From the NCBI RefSeq assembly GCF_021044565.1, contig NZ_CP087997.1, positions 1,116,001-1,180,000 on the forward strand: a stretch of 64,000 nt of DNA. The letters are read 5' to 3'. Source of the DNA: Subtercola endophyticus (GTDB taxonomy: Bacteria; Actinomycetota; Actinomycetes; Actinomycetales; Microbacteriaceae). This document shows positions 44,306 through 54,557 of this stretch, one piece after another. The notes beneath the pieces are model-generated. The model ran no database searches and was not told where the DNA came from. It worked only from the letters and a program-made list of their open reading frames with translations. The number at the start of each line of letters is the position of its first letter. Position 1 is the first letter of the stretch. Made by a program: the position numbers and the translations under genes.

Positions 44306-46888
44306 TTAGGGCTGGGTGACGGCGAAGCCGATGGAGCCGACGGGGGCGGCCAGGGGAGTGCCGGAGGCGTCGCGTTTGGCGCCGGAGTCGGGGAGGGTGC
44401 GCACGGCGCCGTCGGGGGCGACGGCCAGAGCGGGGGCGGGGCCGACCCAGGCGAGCTGCAGGGCGTCTTCACCCTTGATGAAGCGCTGGGAGCGCACGCC
44501 GCCGGTGGCGCGGCCCTTCTGCGGGAACTCGCTGAACGCAGAGACCTTCGCCGAACCGGCGTCGGTGCCTGGCAGCGTGGCCGAGCTGCCGGCGATCGTG
44601 ACGACCACGATGCCAGGGCCTGAGGGCGAAGCATCGTCGCCACCGGCAGCGGATGCTGCCTCGACGCCCGATGTCGCCGCCAGCGGATCGACGGCGCTGA
44701 AGGCGATGATGGAGGCACCCGCGCCGAGGCTCATGCCGGCCATGCCACCCGCGGAACGGCCCTGGGGGCGAACACTTGCGGCCGGGAAGTGGAGGAGCTG
44801 GGCATCCGTCGCCACGAACACGAGATTCGACGACTCGGTGGGCTGTTCGGCTCCGACGACTTCGTCGCCGGGCTTCAGCGTGATGAGCTCGAAGTCGGGC
44901 TTGTTCGGCCAGTCGCCCGGGATGACTCGCTTCACGGTGCCCTGCTTGGTGCCGAGCGCAATCGGCACCGAACTCGTGAGAGACACCAAAGCGACGACAC
45001 GCTCGCGCTTGGCGTCGAGAGCGAGGTAGTCGGCGATGCGAACGCCGGCCCCGAGCTGGATCGAGTTGGCGGGCGCCGCAGGCAGGTCGAGCACCGACAT
45101 GCGGATGAGGCGGCCGAAGTTTGTGACCGCGCCGATCTCGGTGCGGGTCGTGGTGGTGACGATGGAGCGCACGGCGTCGTGCTTGCTGCGGCGCAGTTTC
45201 GCGGCAGGTGCCGGGCGGGCGGAGGTGGCCGAGGTGATCTCCGCTGCGACGTCGTCGGCGCCTGCGGCATCGTCGGGTCGAGCATCCACGCGAATCGTGC
45301 GACCCGTCGTGGAGAGGAACACCTGGCACGGGGTATCTGCCAGCTCGAGCACGGCCTGCTCGCGGCGTGCGGCGGCCGTCGACGCGGGCGCCGGGCGCGC
45401 CTCGGTGAGCAGCGTACGGCGCGGCGTGCCGAGCCGGTCGGCGACCTCGTCGAGCTCTTCGGAGACGGTCTGACGTATCAGGTTCGGGTTCGACAGCAGA
45501 TTCTCGAGCATCTCGATCTCGCTGAGCAGGGCATCCCGCTCGGTCTCGAGCTCGATGCGCGAGAACTTCGTCAAACGGCGCAGGCGCAGCTCGAGAATGT
45601 AGTCGGCCTGCAGGGTGTCGAGATCGAAGACGTCGATGAGCCGCGTGCGAGCCTGATCGGTGTCGTCGCTGTTGCGGATGACCTGGATGACTTCGTCGAT
45701 GTCGAGAATCGCGATCAGCAGCCCGAGCAGCAGGTGCAGCCGCTCGCGGCGCTTGGTGAGCCGGTACTGCGTGCGCCGGGTCGTCACCTCGATGCGGTGG
45801 TCGATGTAGACCTGCAGCAGCTCTTTGAGCCCGAGCGTCTGCGGGCTGCCGCCGACGAGCGCGACGTTGTTGATGTTGAACGAGTCCTCGAGCGGCGTCT
45901 GGCGGTAGAGCTGCTCCAGAACGGCGAGCGGATCGAACCCGGTCTTGATGCCGATGACCAGCCGCAGCCCGTTCGTGCGATCGGTGAGGTCGGTCACGTC
46001 GGAGATGCCCTGCAGCTTCTTCGAGTTGACGCCGTCTTTGATCTTCGAGATGACTTTCTCGGCGCCCACCAGGTACGGCAACTCGGTGACAACGAGGCCG
46101 ACCTTGCGCGCGGTCAGGGTCTCGACGCTGACCTTCGCGCGGGTCTTGAAGGCTCCGCGGCCGGTCACGTAGGCGTCGCGCACGCCGGCCAGCCCGACGA
46201 TGGTGCCGCCGCCGGGCAGATCGGGCCCCGGGATGAACGACATCAGTTCGTCGATCGACGCATCCGGATGAGTGATGAGGTATCGGGCTCCGGCCACGAC
46301 CTCGATGAGGTTGTGCGGCGCCATGTTCGTCGCCATGCCCACCGCGATGCCGCTCGCCCCGTTCACCAGCAGGTTCGGGTAGGCGGCGGGCAGAACATCC
46401 GGTTGCACGAGCTGGTTGTCGTAGTTCGGCACGAAATCGACGACGTCTTCGTCGAGCCCGTCGGTCATGGCCAGGGCGGCCGGTGCCAGCCGGGCCTCGG
46501 TGTACCGCGATGCCGCGGGGCCGTCGTCGAGCGAACCGAAGTTGCCGTGCCCGTCGATGAGCGGCAGGCGCAGGGTCCACGGCTGGGCGAGGCGCACCAT
46601 GGCGTCGTAGATGGAGGCGTCGCCGTGCGGGTGCAGCTTGCCCATCACCTCGCCGACCACGCGCGCCGACTTCACGTGCCCGCGATCGGGCCGCAGCCCC
46701 ATGTCGCTCATCTGGTAGAGAATGCGGCGTTGCACCGGCTTGAGGCCGTCACGGGCATCCGGAAGCGCCCGGGAGTAGATCACCGAATAGGCGTACTCGA
46801 GAAACGACCCCTGCATCTCACTCGAGACATCGATGTCTTCGATGTTCTCGACCACGTCGGGCACGGGCTCGGGAGTCTTCGGTGTCAT
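44306..46888 (-). CDS. parC: DNA topoisomerase IV subunit A
   Basis: DNA breakage-rejoining subunit of a type IIA topoisomerase, 860 residues. The [20 protein letters not shown] and [20 protein letters not shown] region is the quinolone-resistance-determining segment, and the catalytic tyrosine is in SRYTEARL (about Tyr124). The C-terminal beta-pinwheel shows degenerate blades ([13 protein letters not shown]) and no GyrA box (QRRGGKG), consistent with topoisomerase IV. The start is ATG at 46888. Actinobacteria such as mycobacteria have only gyrase, so the presence of this pair is lineage-informative. Confidence 0.92.
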   Translation of the reverse strand: MTPKTPEPVPDVVENIEDIDVSSEMQGSFLEYAYSVIYSRALPDARDGLKPVQRRILYQMSDMGLRPDRGHVKSARVVGEVMGKLHPHGDASIYDAMVRLAQPWTLRLPLIDGHGNFGSLDDGPAASRYTEARLAPAALAMTDGLDEDVVDFVPNYDNQLVQPDVLPAAYPNLLVNGASGIAVGMATNMAPHNLIEVVAGARYLITHPDASIDELMSFIPGPDLPGGGTIVGLAGVRDAYVTGRGAFKTRAKVSVETLTARKVGLVVTELPYLVGAEKVISKIKDGVNSKKLQGISDVTDLTDRTNGLRLVIGIKTGFDPLAVLEQLYRQTPLEDSFNINNVALVGGSPQTLGLKELLQVYIDHRIEVTTRRTQYRLTKRRERLHLLLGLLIAILDIDEVIQVIRNSDDTDQARTRLIDVFDLDTLQADYILELRLRRLTKFSRIELETERDALLSEIEMLENLLSNPNLIRQTVSEELDEVADRLGTPRRTLLTEARPAPASTAAARREQAVLELADTPCQVFLSTTGRTIRVDARPDDAAGADDVAAEITSATSARPAPAAKLRRSKHDAVRSIVTTTTRTEIGAVTNFGRLIRMSVLDLPAAPANSIQLGAGVRIADYLALDAKRERVVALVSLTSSVPIALGTKQGTVKRVIPGDWPNKPDFELITLKPGDEVVGAEQPTESSNLVFVATDAQLLHFPAASVRPQGRSAGGMAGMSLGAGASIIAFSAVDPLAATSGVEAASAAGGDDASPSGPGIVVVTIAGSSATLPGTDAGSAKVSAFSEFPQKGRATGGVRSQRFIKGEDALQLAWVGPAPALAVAPDGAVRTLPDSGAKRDASGTPLAAPVGSIGFAVTQP

Positions 46889-46951
46889 TCCTGCTGTTTC
46901 GTCGGTTGTCGAAGTGCGTTCTGCGGCGCTCCGCGTGCCAGACTTGGCACA

Positions 46952-48121
46952 ATGCCACCCATGCTACCGGGCCTTGATTCCGCGGCCGCGCACCTCACAG
47001 ACGTGTTGCCGAGTTGCCTCGCCGCCCTCGACGGTCAGCCCAATCGCCTCGAGCTGCCGGCCGCCGAACGAGTGGTCGTCGTGCTCGTCGACGGCCTCGG
47101 AGTCTCGTCGCTGCGCGCCCGTGCCGGCCACGCCCGGCACCTCGCCCCGTTGCTCACCAAGAAGAGCAAACTGGCCAGCGGATTCCCCACCACAACGGCA
47201 GCGGCACTCGCCTCGCTGACCACCGGCGTCTCACCCGGAACCCACGGCCTGGTCGGGTACACCGCCCTCGTGCCCGGACTCGCTCCGACCGCCGACGCCG
47301 TGGTGAACCAGCTCACCGGCTGGGGACCGAAGACCATGCAGCCCGATACCTGGCAGGCGGTGCCCACCCTGTTCGAGCGTGCCTCGGCGGCGGGCATCGG
47401 ATGCACGGCCATCGGTGCACCGCGCTACGCCACGAGCGGCTTCACCCACGCGGTGCTTCGAGGCGCCGAGTACGTGGGCGGCAAGACCGTCGCCGACCGG
47501 TTCGTGGCCGCCCGGCGGGTGCTGGATCAGGCCGCCACGGCCTCCCGGCCCGCCCTCGTGTACCTGTACATTCCCGAGCTCGACATGGCCTCGCACGCGC
47601 ACGGCTGGCAGTCCGACCAGTTCATCGCGGCTCTCGAGACCGTCGACGCCGAGATGGCTTCGTTCGCGGCGGCTCTGCGTCAGGGCGAAGGAATGCTGCT
47701 GACCGCCGACCACGGCATGGTCGACGTGCCGCACACCTCGCACGTGCTGTTCGATTCCGTGCCGCAGCTTGTCGCCGGGGTGCGGCACGTGGCGGGGGAT
47801 CCGCGCTGCCTGCAGCTGCACGTGGAGCCCGACCTCGGCGCCGAGGGCCTCGCGGCGCTCGTCGAAGCGTGGCGCGAGATCGAGAGGGAACGCGCCTGGG
47901 TGCTCACGCGCGACGAGGCGATCGAGGCGGGCTGGTTCGGCGAGGTGCTGCCGGGCATCCGGCCGCGCATCGGCGACGTGATCGTGGCGGCGCGCAAGAA
48001 CATCGCCTACTACGACTCGCGCCGCACTCCCGCGTCGAAGCGCACCATGATCGGCCAGCACGGCTCCTGGAACGACGACGAGCTGTTCGTGCCGCTGCTG
48101 CGCTTCGGCGCTTTCGCCTGA
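46952..48121 (+). CDS. Alkaline-phosphatase superfamily protein (nucleotide pyrophosphatase-like)
   Basis: A 389-residue member of the type I phosphodiesterase/nucleotide pyrophosphatase family. Metal and nucleophile motifs: [15 protein letters not shown] (first Asp), [20 protein letters not shown] (Thr nucleophile region), [12 protein letters not shown] and [12 protein letters not shown] (DHG). No signal peptide is seen, so a cytosolic enzyme is likely. The substrate is unknown. ATG 46952 is chosen; the longer frame is antisense to parC. It is divergent from parC with a 63 bp gap. Confidence 0.87.
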   Translation: MPPMLPGLDSAAAHLTDVLPSCLAALDGQPNRLELPAAERVVVVLVDGLGVSSLRARAGHARHLAPLLTKKSKLASGFPTTTAAALASLTTGVSPGTHGLVGYTALVPGLAPTADAVVNQLTGWGPKTMQPDTWQAVPTLFERASAAGIGCTAIGAPRYATSGFTHAVLRGAEYVGGKTVADRFVAARRVLDQAATASRPALVYLYIPELDMASHAHGWQSDQFIAALETVDAEMASFAAALRQGEGMLLTADHGMVDVPHTSHVLFDSVPQLVAGVRHVAGDPRCLQLHVEPDLGAEGLAALVEAWREIERERAWVLTRDEAIEAGWFGEVLPGIRPRIGDVIVAARKNIAYYDSRRTPASKRTMIGQHGSWNDDELFVPLLRFGAFA

Positions 48122-48137
48122 CGCTCGGCGGTCGCTT

Positions 48138-48196
48138 AGGTCGGAGCAGGCGCATCATGTCGACAATGCGCGGGGATGATCGCTGTGCTCCGACCT
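48138..48196. repeat. Inverted repeat and flanking direct repeat in the 48.1-48.4 kb gap
   Basis: AGGTCGGAGCA (48138-48148) and TGCTCCGACCT (48186-48196) are perfect 11-bp arms. It follows the phosphatase gene and probably terminates it. An 18-bp exact direct repeat ACGCAGACGCTGCCGCGG occurs at 48297-48314 and again at 48360-48377, the second copy being the 3' end of the next gene. The rest of the 236 bp gap holds no gene. Confidence 0.55.
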
Positions 48197-48357
48197 CAGC
48201 CCCACCGAGGCTGACAGCTCGAAGCCGACAGCCCGAGGCCGACCGGCCCGGCCGAACGCGGCCTGAGGGCGCGTCGGGTCAGGCGGCCCGCTGGCCACGC
48301 AGACGCTGCCGCGGGCTGCCCGACGTCGCGCCCGGGTCGGGGCAAGCAGGCCGTCCG

Positions 48358-49287
48358 TTACGCAGACGCTGCCGCGGCGATGCGCACCGGCAGATCGGCG
48401 CTCGTGAGAGCGGCACCGACCGCCCAGAGTGACGCCGCGAGGTCGACGCCGCGCGAGCTGCGGGGGAGGGCGACGCGCTTGGTAGGCCCGACCAGCCCGT
48501 AGCGGCTCGGCCCGTAGTACGCGCCCTGGCGCGCCTCAGCACTGGTTGCGGCGAACAAGAGCGGCTCGGCGCCCTGTTCCACGCCCTGCGAAGGCAGCAG
48601 CGTGCGACGCACCGGTGGGCGCTGCGTCTCGCGGCCCAGGTTGGCGCCGGCCGTCTGCAGGTTCGTGCGGGTGTATCCCGGGTGCGCAAGCGTGCTGAGC
48701 AGACCCCAGCCGCGTGCATCCGAAACGCTGGCGAGGTGCAAGCCCATCAGCATGTCGGCCAGCTTCGACTGCGCGTAGGAGAACGTCGGCCGGTAGCTCC
48801 CCTGCCACTGCAGGTCGTCGAAGTGCAGCTTGCCGAAGTTCGCGGTGCCGCTAGTCATGGTGGCGACGCGGGGGGCGCTGGATTCGAGCAGCCGCGGCAG
48901 CAGCAGGTTTGTGAGAGCGAACGGGCCGAGAAAGTTGCTGCCGAACTGCAACTCGAAACCGTCTGCCGTGGTGAGGCGCTTCGGCGGGGCCATCACGCCC
49001 GCGTTGTTGACGAGTACGTCGATCGGTGTGCCCGAGTCGATGATGTCTGCGGCGAATGCGCGAACGCTGGCCAGGTCGGCGAGGTCGAGACGCTTGACGG
49101 TCAGCCGGGCATCCGGAACCGCGGCAATGATCTCGTCGCGGGCGGCCTCGCCTTTCGACGGCGTGCGCACCGCCATGATGACGTGGGCGCCGGCCGCGGC
49201 GAGGCGCTTCGTCGCCTCTTTGCCGGTGCCGCTGTTCGAACCGGTGACGATAAAGGTGCGACCGGCTTGATCGGGTACGACGTACAT
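48358..49287 (-). CDS. SDR family NAD(P)-dependent oxidoreductase
   Basis: A 309-residue short-chain dehydrogenase/reductase of the retinol-dehydrogenase-like group. Motifs: [11 protein letters not shown] (cofactor loop), NNAGVMAPP and [10 protein letters not shown] (catalytic Tyr-x3-Lys). The substrate is unknown. It is divergent from a TetR gene with an 87 bp gap holding an inverted repeat, a typical repressor-target layout. Start ATG at 49287. Its C-terminus, Ala-rich, overlaps one copy of a direct repeat. Confidence 0.9.
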   Translation of the reverse strand: MYVVPDQAGRTFIVTGSNSGTGKEATKRLAAAGAHVIMAVRTPSKGEAARDEIIAAVPDARLTVKRLDLADLASVRAFAADIIDSGTPIDVLVNNAGVMAPPKRLTTADGFELQFGSNFLGPFALTNLLLPRLLESSAPRVATMTSGTANFGKLHFDDLQWQGSYRPTFSYAQSKLADMLMGLHLASVSDARGWGLLSTLAHPGYTRTNLQTAGANLGRETQRPPVRRTLLPSQGVEQGAEPLLFAATSAEARQGAYYGPSRYGLVGPTKRVALPRSSRGVDLAASLWAVGAALTSADLPVRIAAAASA

Positions 49288-49310
49288 GTGTGCTCCTGAG
49301 TGATAATAGA

Positions 49311-49350
49311 ACTGCGGTCTCTTGTGTGATCACCGTAACAGACCGACAGT
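49311..49350. promoter_or_regulatory. Candidate operator between SDR and TetR genes
   Basis: ACTGCGGTCT (49311-49320) and AGACCGACAGT (49340-49350) are inverted with one inserted base. A smaller palindrome GTGATCAC (49326-49333) lies at the centre. The site would cover the promoters of both divergent genes. Confidence 0.4.
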
Positions 49351-49374
49351 CTTTTAATCAACCGAGGACGATCG

Positions 49375-50043
49375 ATGGCCCAGCCCACAGCCTTTCAACG
49401 AGCGCGAACCGACGAACAACGTGCCGCCCGGCGCGCGATCATTCTCGAAACGACGCTGTCATTGCTCACGACCACACGCGTCGCCGACCTCACGCTGAAC
49501 GAACTCGCGCGCACAGTCGGCCTGGCGAAGTCGAACGTGCTGCGGTACTTCGAGTCGCGCGAGGCGATACTGCTCGAACTCTACGATCGCGAATACGCGG
49601 CGTGGCTGGATGCGCTCGACGTCGCCCTCGCAGGCATCGTGTCGATCGAGCCCATCGCCGACGTCATGGCGCAGACCATCAGCGAGCGGCCGATCTTCTG
49701 CGACCTCTGTGCGAGCGCGCCGGGCGTGCTGGAGCACAACGTCTCTGCAGAGGTGGCGGCGGCGTACAAACGGTCTGCGGTGGCCAATGCCGAACGCCTG
49801 GGCGCCCTCGTGCTGCCCCGGCTCGGCGTCGACTCGTTCGCCTCGGGCATCGTCTTCGTCGGCGGGGTCAACATCATCGTCGGCGGCGTGTGGGCCAACT
49901 CGCAACCGTCGACCGGAATGGCCGCGGCGTACGAGGCGAATCCCGACCTGCGGGCAATGCGGGTCAACCTCGGGTATTCGCTTCGGGAGCTGCTGGCGAC
50001 CCTGCTGGTCGGTGTCGTGGCACGAACGCCGCGAACCTCCTGA
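49375..50043 (+). CDS. TetR/AcrR family transcriptional regulator
   Basis: A 222-residue repressor. The helix-turn-helix region spans about residues 18-65, with RRAIILETTLSLLTTTRVAD and ELARTVGLAKSNVLRYFESR. The C-terminal part resembles TetR_C domains of regulators that control divergent oxidoreductases. The likely target is the adjacent SDR gene and itself. Start ATG at 49375. Confidence 0.9.
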   Translation: MAQPTAFQRARTDEQRAARRAIILETTLSLLTTTRVADLTLNELARTVGLAKSNVLRYFESREAILLELYDREYAAWLDALDVALAGIVSIEPIADVMAQTISERPIFCDLCASAPGVLEHNVSAEVAAAYKRSAVANAERLGALVLPRLGVDSFASGIVFVGGVNIIVGGVWANSQPSTGMAAAYEANPDLRAMRVNLGYSLRELLATLLVGVVARTPRTS

Positions 50044-50110
50044 CGCCGCTCTGCAGGCGCGACGAACGCGAAGGGCTAGTTCGACGCGAAGGGTCAGTTC
50101 AGGTCGAGGG

Positions 50111-51568
50111 TCAGTTCAGGTCGTCGTCGCTGCGGGCACCGAAGACGATCTCGTCCCAGCTGGGCATGGCGGTGCGGCGCTTGGAGCGGGATTGCGGTCC
50201 CGTTTGGCGCTGGTTCGCCGCGGGAGTGTCGTCGAAACCGTCGAGCGTCGTGACGCCGGCGCCGGAATCGGCGACAGCACTCGCACCAGGCGACTCCGCA
50301 CCGGCAGACCCGCCAGCGCCGGCCGACCCGCCGGCCGATCCGCTCGAGCCACGCGTGCCACTCGGTGTCACGGCGCCGGAGTCGCCGGCCCGCGTGAGGT
50401 GCGCCACGGGGCGCGTGTCTCGTTCGCTGGCCGCTGAGCCCGCCGCTGAACCGCGGCCCGACGGATGCCCGGCGGAACCGTAGGCGTCGAAGTCGTCTTC
50501 ATCGCCCACGTTGAACGGGGCCGCCTCGCGCTCACCGCGGCGGCGGCGCAGGGCTTCGAGTAGATCGGCGGTCTCATTGTGCGAGGCCGGGCCGGGTGGC
50601 TGCCGGGTCACGGCGGCCGCTGCTGCAGCGGGCGAGGACTCCTCGGCGGTGCGGCCGAACGGAGACCGAGAGAACGGTGTCGGCTCGGTGAAGACCGGGG
50701 GAGCGGTGGGTCCGGCCGGGGTGTCCGAAGAAGAGGAGGCCGCGGCGCCGCCCCACAAGCCGCCCGACGAAGCGGTGGCCGGCGATGCGAAACCCGCGCC
50801 CGAAACTGCGGGGTCGTCTTGTTCGTCGGGCTCCAGCGCCTGGTCGAGCGCTTCGAGGTCGAGCCCGGGCGAAGCGATTCGCCGGGCATCCGCACCGCCC
50901 GCCGCCGCACTGCCACTAGCGCCCGCGCCCCCCGTGGGCAGCGCAGCGATCGCGCCCGAATCGACGGCACGAAGCCGCGGAATCAGCCCGTCGACGATCT
51001 CGCCCTGCTGGGAAAGCGTCACGGCGCCCGAGTTCAGCGGCGTGAGGGAGTGGCGCTTGGGGTCGAACTGCCAGCGCGCGTCGTGGTCGATCTCGGAGGC
51101 GGTGAAGGTCAGCTTGACGATCCAGCCGGTCTCTTCTTTCCAGCTCGCCCAGCGCAGGTCGATGGCACCCAGACCCTCGAGGCGCTCTTCGATGGTCTCG
51201 CCGAACGTGGAGGACTGGTCGTCGGTCAGGGGATCATTACGCAGCGGGTCGCTGCCCGAAACCTTCACCGGTACGCGCAGAGCGGAACTCACGATGTGCA
51301 GCCGCTCTGCCACGACCGGGCCTTCGAAGCGCTCGACGTACTCGAGTGACGCTCCTGTGGCGCGCGCCACATCTTCGGCGCTCATGCCGGCCCTGATCTG
51401 CGCCTGGATCTCGCGTGGCGAGACCTTGACGCCCGTGTCGGGCGCGGTCGTGCTCTGGCGGAGCCTGGATTGCAGTACTTCGTCGATGGCGACGCGATAA
51501 CGCTCACCCGTTTCGGAAGCGACGAGGAGTGCCCCGTTCTCGATTCCGATGACTGTTAGATCTTGCAT
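50111..51568 (-). CDS. sepH: Septation protein SepH
   Basis: Actinobacterial cell-division protein that stimulates FtsZ assembly. About 485 residues. The conserved N-terminal DUF3071 domain starts MQDLTVIGIENGALLVASET and contains a helix-turn-helix-like segment (VSPREIQAQIRAGMSAEDVA). The rest is a long Ala/Gly/Ser/Pro-rich linker ending in a conserved tail RRTAMPSWDEIVFGARSDDD. ATG 51568 starts at the family N-terminus; frames upstream are not conserved. The stop region is partly duplicated (GGGTCAGTTCAGGTCG at 50091 and 50108). Confidence 0.92.
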   Translation of the reverse strand: MQDLTVIGIENGALLVASETGERYRVAIDEVLQSRLRQSTTAPDTGVKVSPREIQAQIRAGMSAEDVARATGASLEYVERFEGPVVAERLHIVSSALRVPVKVSGSDPLRNDPLTDDQSSTFGETIEERLEGLGAIDLRWASWKEETGWIVKLTFTASEIDHDARWQFDPKRHSLTPLNSGAVTLSQQGEIVDGLIPRLRAVDSGAIAALPTGGAGASGSAAAGGADARRIASPGLDLEALDQALEPDEQDDPAVSGAGFASPATASSGGLWGGAAASSSSDTPAGPTAPPVFTEPTPFSRSPFGRTAEESSPAAAAAAVTRQPPGPASHNETADLLEALRRRRGEREAAPFNVGDEDDFDAYGSAGHPSGRGSAAGSAASERDTRPVAHLTRAGDSGAVTPSGTRGSSGSAGGSAGAGGSAGAESPGASAVADSGAGVTTLDGFDDTPAANQRQTGPQSRSKRRTAMPSWDEIVFGARSDDDLN

Positions 51569-51770
51569 GGTGAAAGGCCCCGTCTTGGTCTGGAGTTCCC
51601 TGCAAGGATGCCATGACAAACCCCCGGAAGACGGGAATGTTCGGGGCGTGCCGTAAGTTGCTACGGGCGAGGATGCGAACTGCAGAAATCGCGGTTTGCT
51701 ATTCCCCTTGTAATGATGCAAACTAACGCCGCCGATTTTGTTTCAGCTGGCGTATGAGAAGTGGATAAGC

Positions 51771-52064
51771 ATGGCAACCGATTACGACGCTCCGCGCAAG
51801 ACCGACGACGACTCAGACTCGATTGAGGCGCTGAAAGAGCGAGTACCAGACAAGATGTCTGGTGTCGTAGACGTTGACGACGCCGACAACCCCGGTGGCT
51901 TCGAACTGCCAGGGGCAGATCTCTCCGACCTCGACCTCGACGTGGTGGTTCTGCCGCCTCAGGCAGACGAGTTCACCTGTGTGAGCTGTTTTCTCGTGAA
52001 GCACCGTTCGCAGATCGACCACCAGACCAAACTGGGCCCGGTCTGCATCGAATGCGAAATGTAA
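51771..52064 (+). CDS. DUF4193 protein
   Basis: A 97-residue actinobacterial protein. The acidic N-terminus (DYDAPRKTDDDSDSIEALKE) leads to a C-terminal zinc-finger-like pair: FTCVSCFLVKHRSQI and GPVCIECEM, giving two CxxC motifs. Function unknown; members are near-universal in actinobacteria. Start ATG at 51771. It is divergent from sepH with a 202 bp gap and convergent with the DUF3093 gene. Confidence 0.9.
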   Translation: MATDYDAPRKTDDDSDSIEALKERVPDKMSGVVDVDDADNPGGFELPGADLSDLDLDVVVLPPQADEFTCVSCFLVKHRSQIDHQTKLGPVCIECEM

Positions 52065-52084
52065 GAAAGACTCAGGCGCAACGT

Positions 52085-52537
52085 CTAACTTGCGAGCTCG
52101 CGGTTCGCCCCTTCGAGGGCAGCCACGAGCTCGTTCGGGTTTCTGGTGGAAATAAGCCAGTACGGCACCGGGTCTGCGGGGTCGTGCACGTTGACCTTCA
52201 CGACGGGCTGAATCCAGCCCCGGATGCACAGCCACGCCCGGGCGTCGAGTTTTCGCCCTCGGGCGAGCGTGGCGGCGTCGCCCGTGAACGCCTCGGGCTC
52301 ACCCAGGAGAGACACCGGGATTCGCGCTTTACCTGCGCTGAGCATCCCGCCCTCGACAGAGACCACCGGCGACAGCACGTTGAGTACAAGCACAGAACCG
52401 CCGTAGAGAACGACCGCGCAGACATAACCGATGACGATGTTGATGGGTGCGAAAACGAGGATGCTCGCTGGAATGAGCAGCACCAGGTAAATGTAGATGC
52501 GCCCCGATGGCACGAGCTTCTCGCGATACGTCGACAT
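52085..52537 (-). CDS. DUF3093 membrane protein
   Basis: A 150-residue actinobacterial membrane protein with two N-terminal hydrophobic helices (IYIYLVLLIPASILVFAP and VIGYVCAVVLYGGSVLVLNV) and a soluble C-terminal part ending VPYWLISTRNPNELVAAL, where the RxPxxL motif is conserved in the family. Function unknown. It is divergent from dut by 51 bp, a conserved arrangement in actinobacteria. Confidence 0.9.
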   Translation of the reverse strand: MSTYREKLVPSGRIYIYLVLLIPASILVFAPINIVIGYVCAVVLYGGSVLVLNVLSPVVSVEGGMLSAGKARIPVSLLGEPEAFTGDAATLARGRKLDARAWLCIRGWIQPVVKVNVHDPADPVPYWLISTRNPNELVAALEGANRELAS

Positions 52538-52588
52538 GTCTCTATTCGATCAGAGATTTGCCGCGACAATCTGCACTACCCTCGACTC

Positions 52589-53086
52589 GTGACTGAAACC
52601 GTCGAAGTTCTCATCAAAGCTGAGCAGATTCCCAGCTACGCTCATCCGGGCGATGCCGGAGCCGATCTGCGCTCGACCGAATCGCTGATTCTTCAGCCCG
52701 GCGAGCGGTACACCATCGGCACAGGCGTCTCGATCGCCCTGCCCGACGGCTATGTGGCCTTCATCGTGCCGCGCAGCGGGCTCGCCAGCAAACACGGAAT
52801 CACCATCGTCAACTCGCCGGGAACAGTGGATGCCGGCTATCGCGGCGAGATTCGCGTCACTCTTCTGAATACTGACATCGCGTTGCCGTACGATATCGCC
52901 GTCGGCGACAGAATCGCCCAGATGATCGTCATGCCGGTGACCCGCGCGACCTTCGTTCCCGTAGAAGTGCTGCCGGGCAGCGCCCGCGGCGAAGGCGGTT
53001 TCGGGTCGACCGGCACCGCCGATCTTAACGAGTCCGCTGCGGCACCCCGCAGCGACAACCCAGACAGTGAAGAAAGCATGCCGTGA
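52589..53086 (+). CDS. dut: dUTP diphosphatase
   Basis: Hydrolyses dUTP to dUMP, keeping uracil out of DNA. Trimeric enzyme of 165 residues. All five motifs are visible: GDAGADLRS (I), PRSGLASKHGI (II), GTVDAGYRGEI (III), GDRIAQMIV (IV) and RGEGGFGSTG (V). The start is GTG at 52589. Its stop overlaps the start of the DUF3710 gene by 4 bp, the first of several coupled genes. Confidence 0.96.
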   Translation: MTETVEVLIKAEQIPSYAHPGDAGADLRSTESLILQPGERYTIGTGVSIALPDGYVAFIVPRSGLASKHGITIVNSPGTVDAGYRGEIRVTLLNTDIALPYDIAVGDRIAQMIVMPVTRATFVPVEVLPGSARGEGGFGSTGTADLNESAAAPRSDNPDSEESMP

Positions 53087-53829
53087 GCAAAAGGTCCGAA
53101 CGAAAGCAAGAATTGGCTGCGGCCGCTTCGGCGGCCGACGAGGCCGAGTCGGCTGACGCCGCCGACATCGTCGACGCGACAGAGCTCGACGCCGGTGAAC
53201 TGGTGGCGGTTGCGGCCGGAGACGCCGAGGCGGCTCCGCTCGACGCCAAGTCCGCCCCGGAGAACCGCGCGACCGACGGCCCCTTCGACTCAGAAGAAGC
53301 CAACCCCGCTCGCCCCTACGTCGACCTCGGCGGCATCAAGATCCTTCCGCGTGAAGGCCTGCAGCTGAGGCTCGAGGTCGAAGAGGGAACGCAGCGCGTC
53401 GTGGCCGTGGGGCTCGACTTCGCGGGGTCGACCCTGCAGATCCAGGCGTTCGCCGCACCCCGCTCGACGGGGCTCTGGCACGACATCCGCGGGCAGATCC
53501 GCGAGCAGATCGCCGGCCAAGGCGGCTCGCTCGTCGAGCGTGATGGCGTGTTCGGCCCGGAACTGGTCGCCGAGGTGCCCGCCGCCGGGCCCGACGGAAA
53601 GCCGGTCGCCCGCCTCGCCCGCTTCATCGGCGTCGATGGCCCGCGCTGGTTTCTGCGCGGCGTGATCGCGGGTGACGCCATGACGAGCGAAGATTCGCAG
53701 GCCGCCGTCGAAGAACTGTTCCGCAGCGTCGTCGTGGTGCGCGGGCAGTCGCCCATGCCGCCGCGCGACCTGATTCCGCTCAGCATTCCGAAGACCACGG
53801 CGGGCCCGGCCAGCACCACGGCGATCTAG
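53083..53829 (+). CDS. DUF3710 protein
   Basis: A 248-residue actinobacterial protein. An acidic Ala-rich N-terminus of about 70 residues precedes the conserved domain (ARPYVDLGGIKILPREGLQL, QIQAFAAPRSTGLWHDIRGQ, GVDGPRWFLRGVIAGDA). Function unknown. GTG start at 53083, in ATG/TGA-type overlap with dut, and 5 bp before the DUF3159 gene, so the genes form one operon. Confidence 0.92.
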   Translation: MSKRSERKQELAAAASAADEAESADAADIVDATELDAGELVAVAAGDAEAAPLDAKSAPENRATDGPFDSEEANPARPYVDLGGIKILPREGLQLRLEVEEGTQRVVAVGLDFAGSTLQIQAFAAPRSTGLWHDIRGQIREQIAGQGGSLVERDGVFGPELVAEVPAAGPDGKPVARLARFIGVDGPRWFLRGVIAGDAMTSEDSQAAVEELFRSVVVVRGQSPMPPRDLIPLSIPKTTAGPASTTAI

Positions 53830-53834
53830 TATCC

Positions 53835-54557
53835 ATGTCAGATCCCGAAGAGCGCCCGCTCTCGTTCTCCGAAGCCTTCGCGGCCGCGGCCCGTCGTTCG
53901 GGCATCGGCCAGGTCGCACCGGGCGAGACGCCGACCGCCAACTCGCTGCTGAAGGCGATGGGCGGCATCCGGGGACTCGTGGAGTCGATTCTGCCGGGCC
54001 TGGCCTTTCTGGTGATCTACACCTTCACCAAAGACCTGACCCCGAGCGTCATCGTGCCGGTGGCTGTCGCGGTGGTGTTCATCATCGTGCGCCTGGTGAC
54101 GCGCAGCGCGGTCATGCCCGCGATCGTCGGGCTGCTCGGGGTGGCCATCTCGGCGGCCCTCGCTCTGTTCACCGGCAAGGCCGAAGACAACTTTCTGCCG
54201 GGCATCATCATCAATGCCGTTTCGGTGATCGTGCTGCTCGGCTCGATCATCGCGCGCTGGCCGATCATCGGCTTGATCGTCGGGGTGCTCACGGGCGACA
54301 CGTTCGGCTGGAAGGCCGACCCGGCGAAGTTCCGGGTCGTGCTGATCGCCACCTGGTGCTGGGTGGGGCTGTTCGCGATTCGGCTGGGCGTCGAGGTTCC
54401 GCTCTACCTGGCGGGCCAGGCCGAGGCGCTCGCCTCGGCGAAGCTGCTGCTCGGCGTGCCCCTGTATGCGGGCATGCTCTGGGTGACCTGGCTGCTCGTG
54501 CGAGCTGCGTTCGGGCACCAGAAGGCTCAGCAGAAAGCTGATCCGGGCGAGGGATGA
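53835..54557 (+). CDS. DUF3159 membrane protein
   Basis: A 240-residue integral membrane protein of the actinobacterial DUF3159 family, with about six hydrophobic helices in paired repeats (LPGLAFLVIYTFTKD, VIVPVAVAVVFIIVRLV, and others). Conserved features are GGIRGLVESILPGL and WPIIGLIVGVLTGD. Function unknown. It lies between the DUF3710 gene and a P-type ATPase, with a 4-bp overlap at its stop (ATGA). Confidence 0.9.
   Translation: MSDPEERPLSFSEAFAAAARRSGIGQVAPGETPTANSLLKAMGGIRGLVESILPGLAFLVIYTFTKDLTPSVIVPVAVAVVFIIVRLVTRSAVMPAIVGLLGVAISAALALFTGKAEDNFLPGIIINAVSVIVLLGSIIARWPIIGLIVGVLTGDTFGWKADPAKFRVVLIATWCWVGLFAIRLGVEVPLYLAGQAEALASAKLLLGVPLYAGMLWVTWLLVRAAFGHQKAQQKADPGEG

Noticed and set aside
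41674..46888. Calling the topoisomerase pair gyrB/gyrA
   Set aside because: No GyrA box is visible in the C-terminal domain and the genes are separated from an origin-type dnaA/dnaN region; topoisomerase IV fits better.
44789..46951. Upstream extension of the phosphatase gene giving 1110 residues
   Set aside because: The first about 720 codons are antisense to parC; homology starts at 46952.
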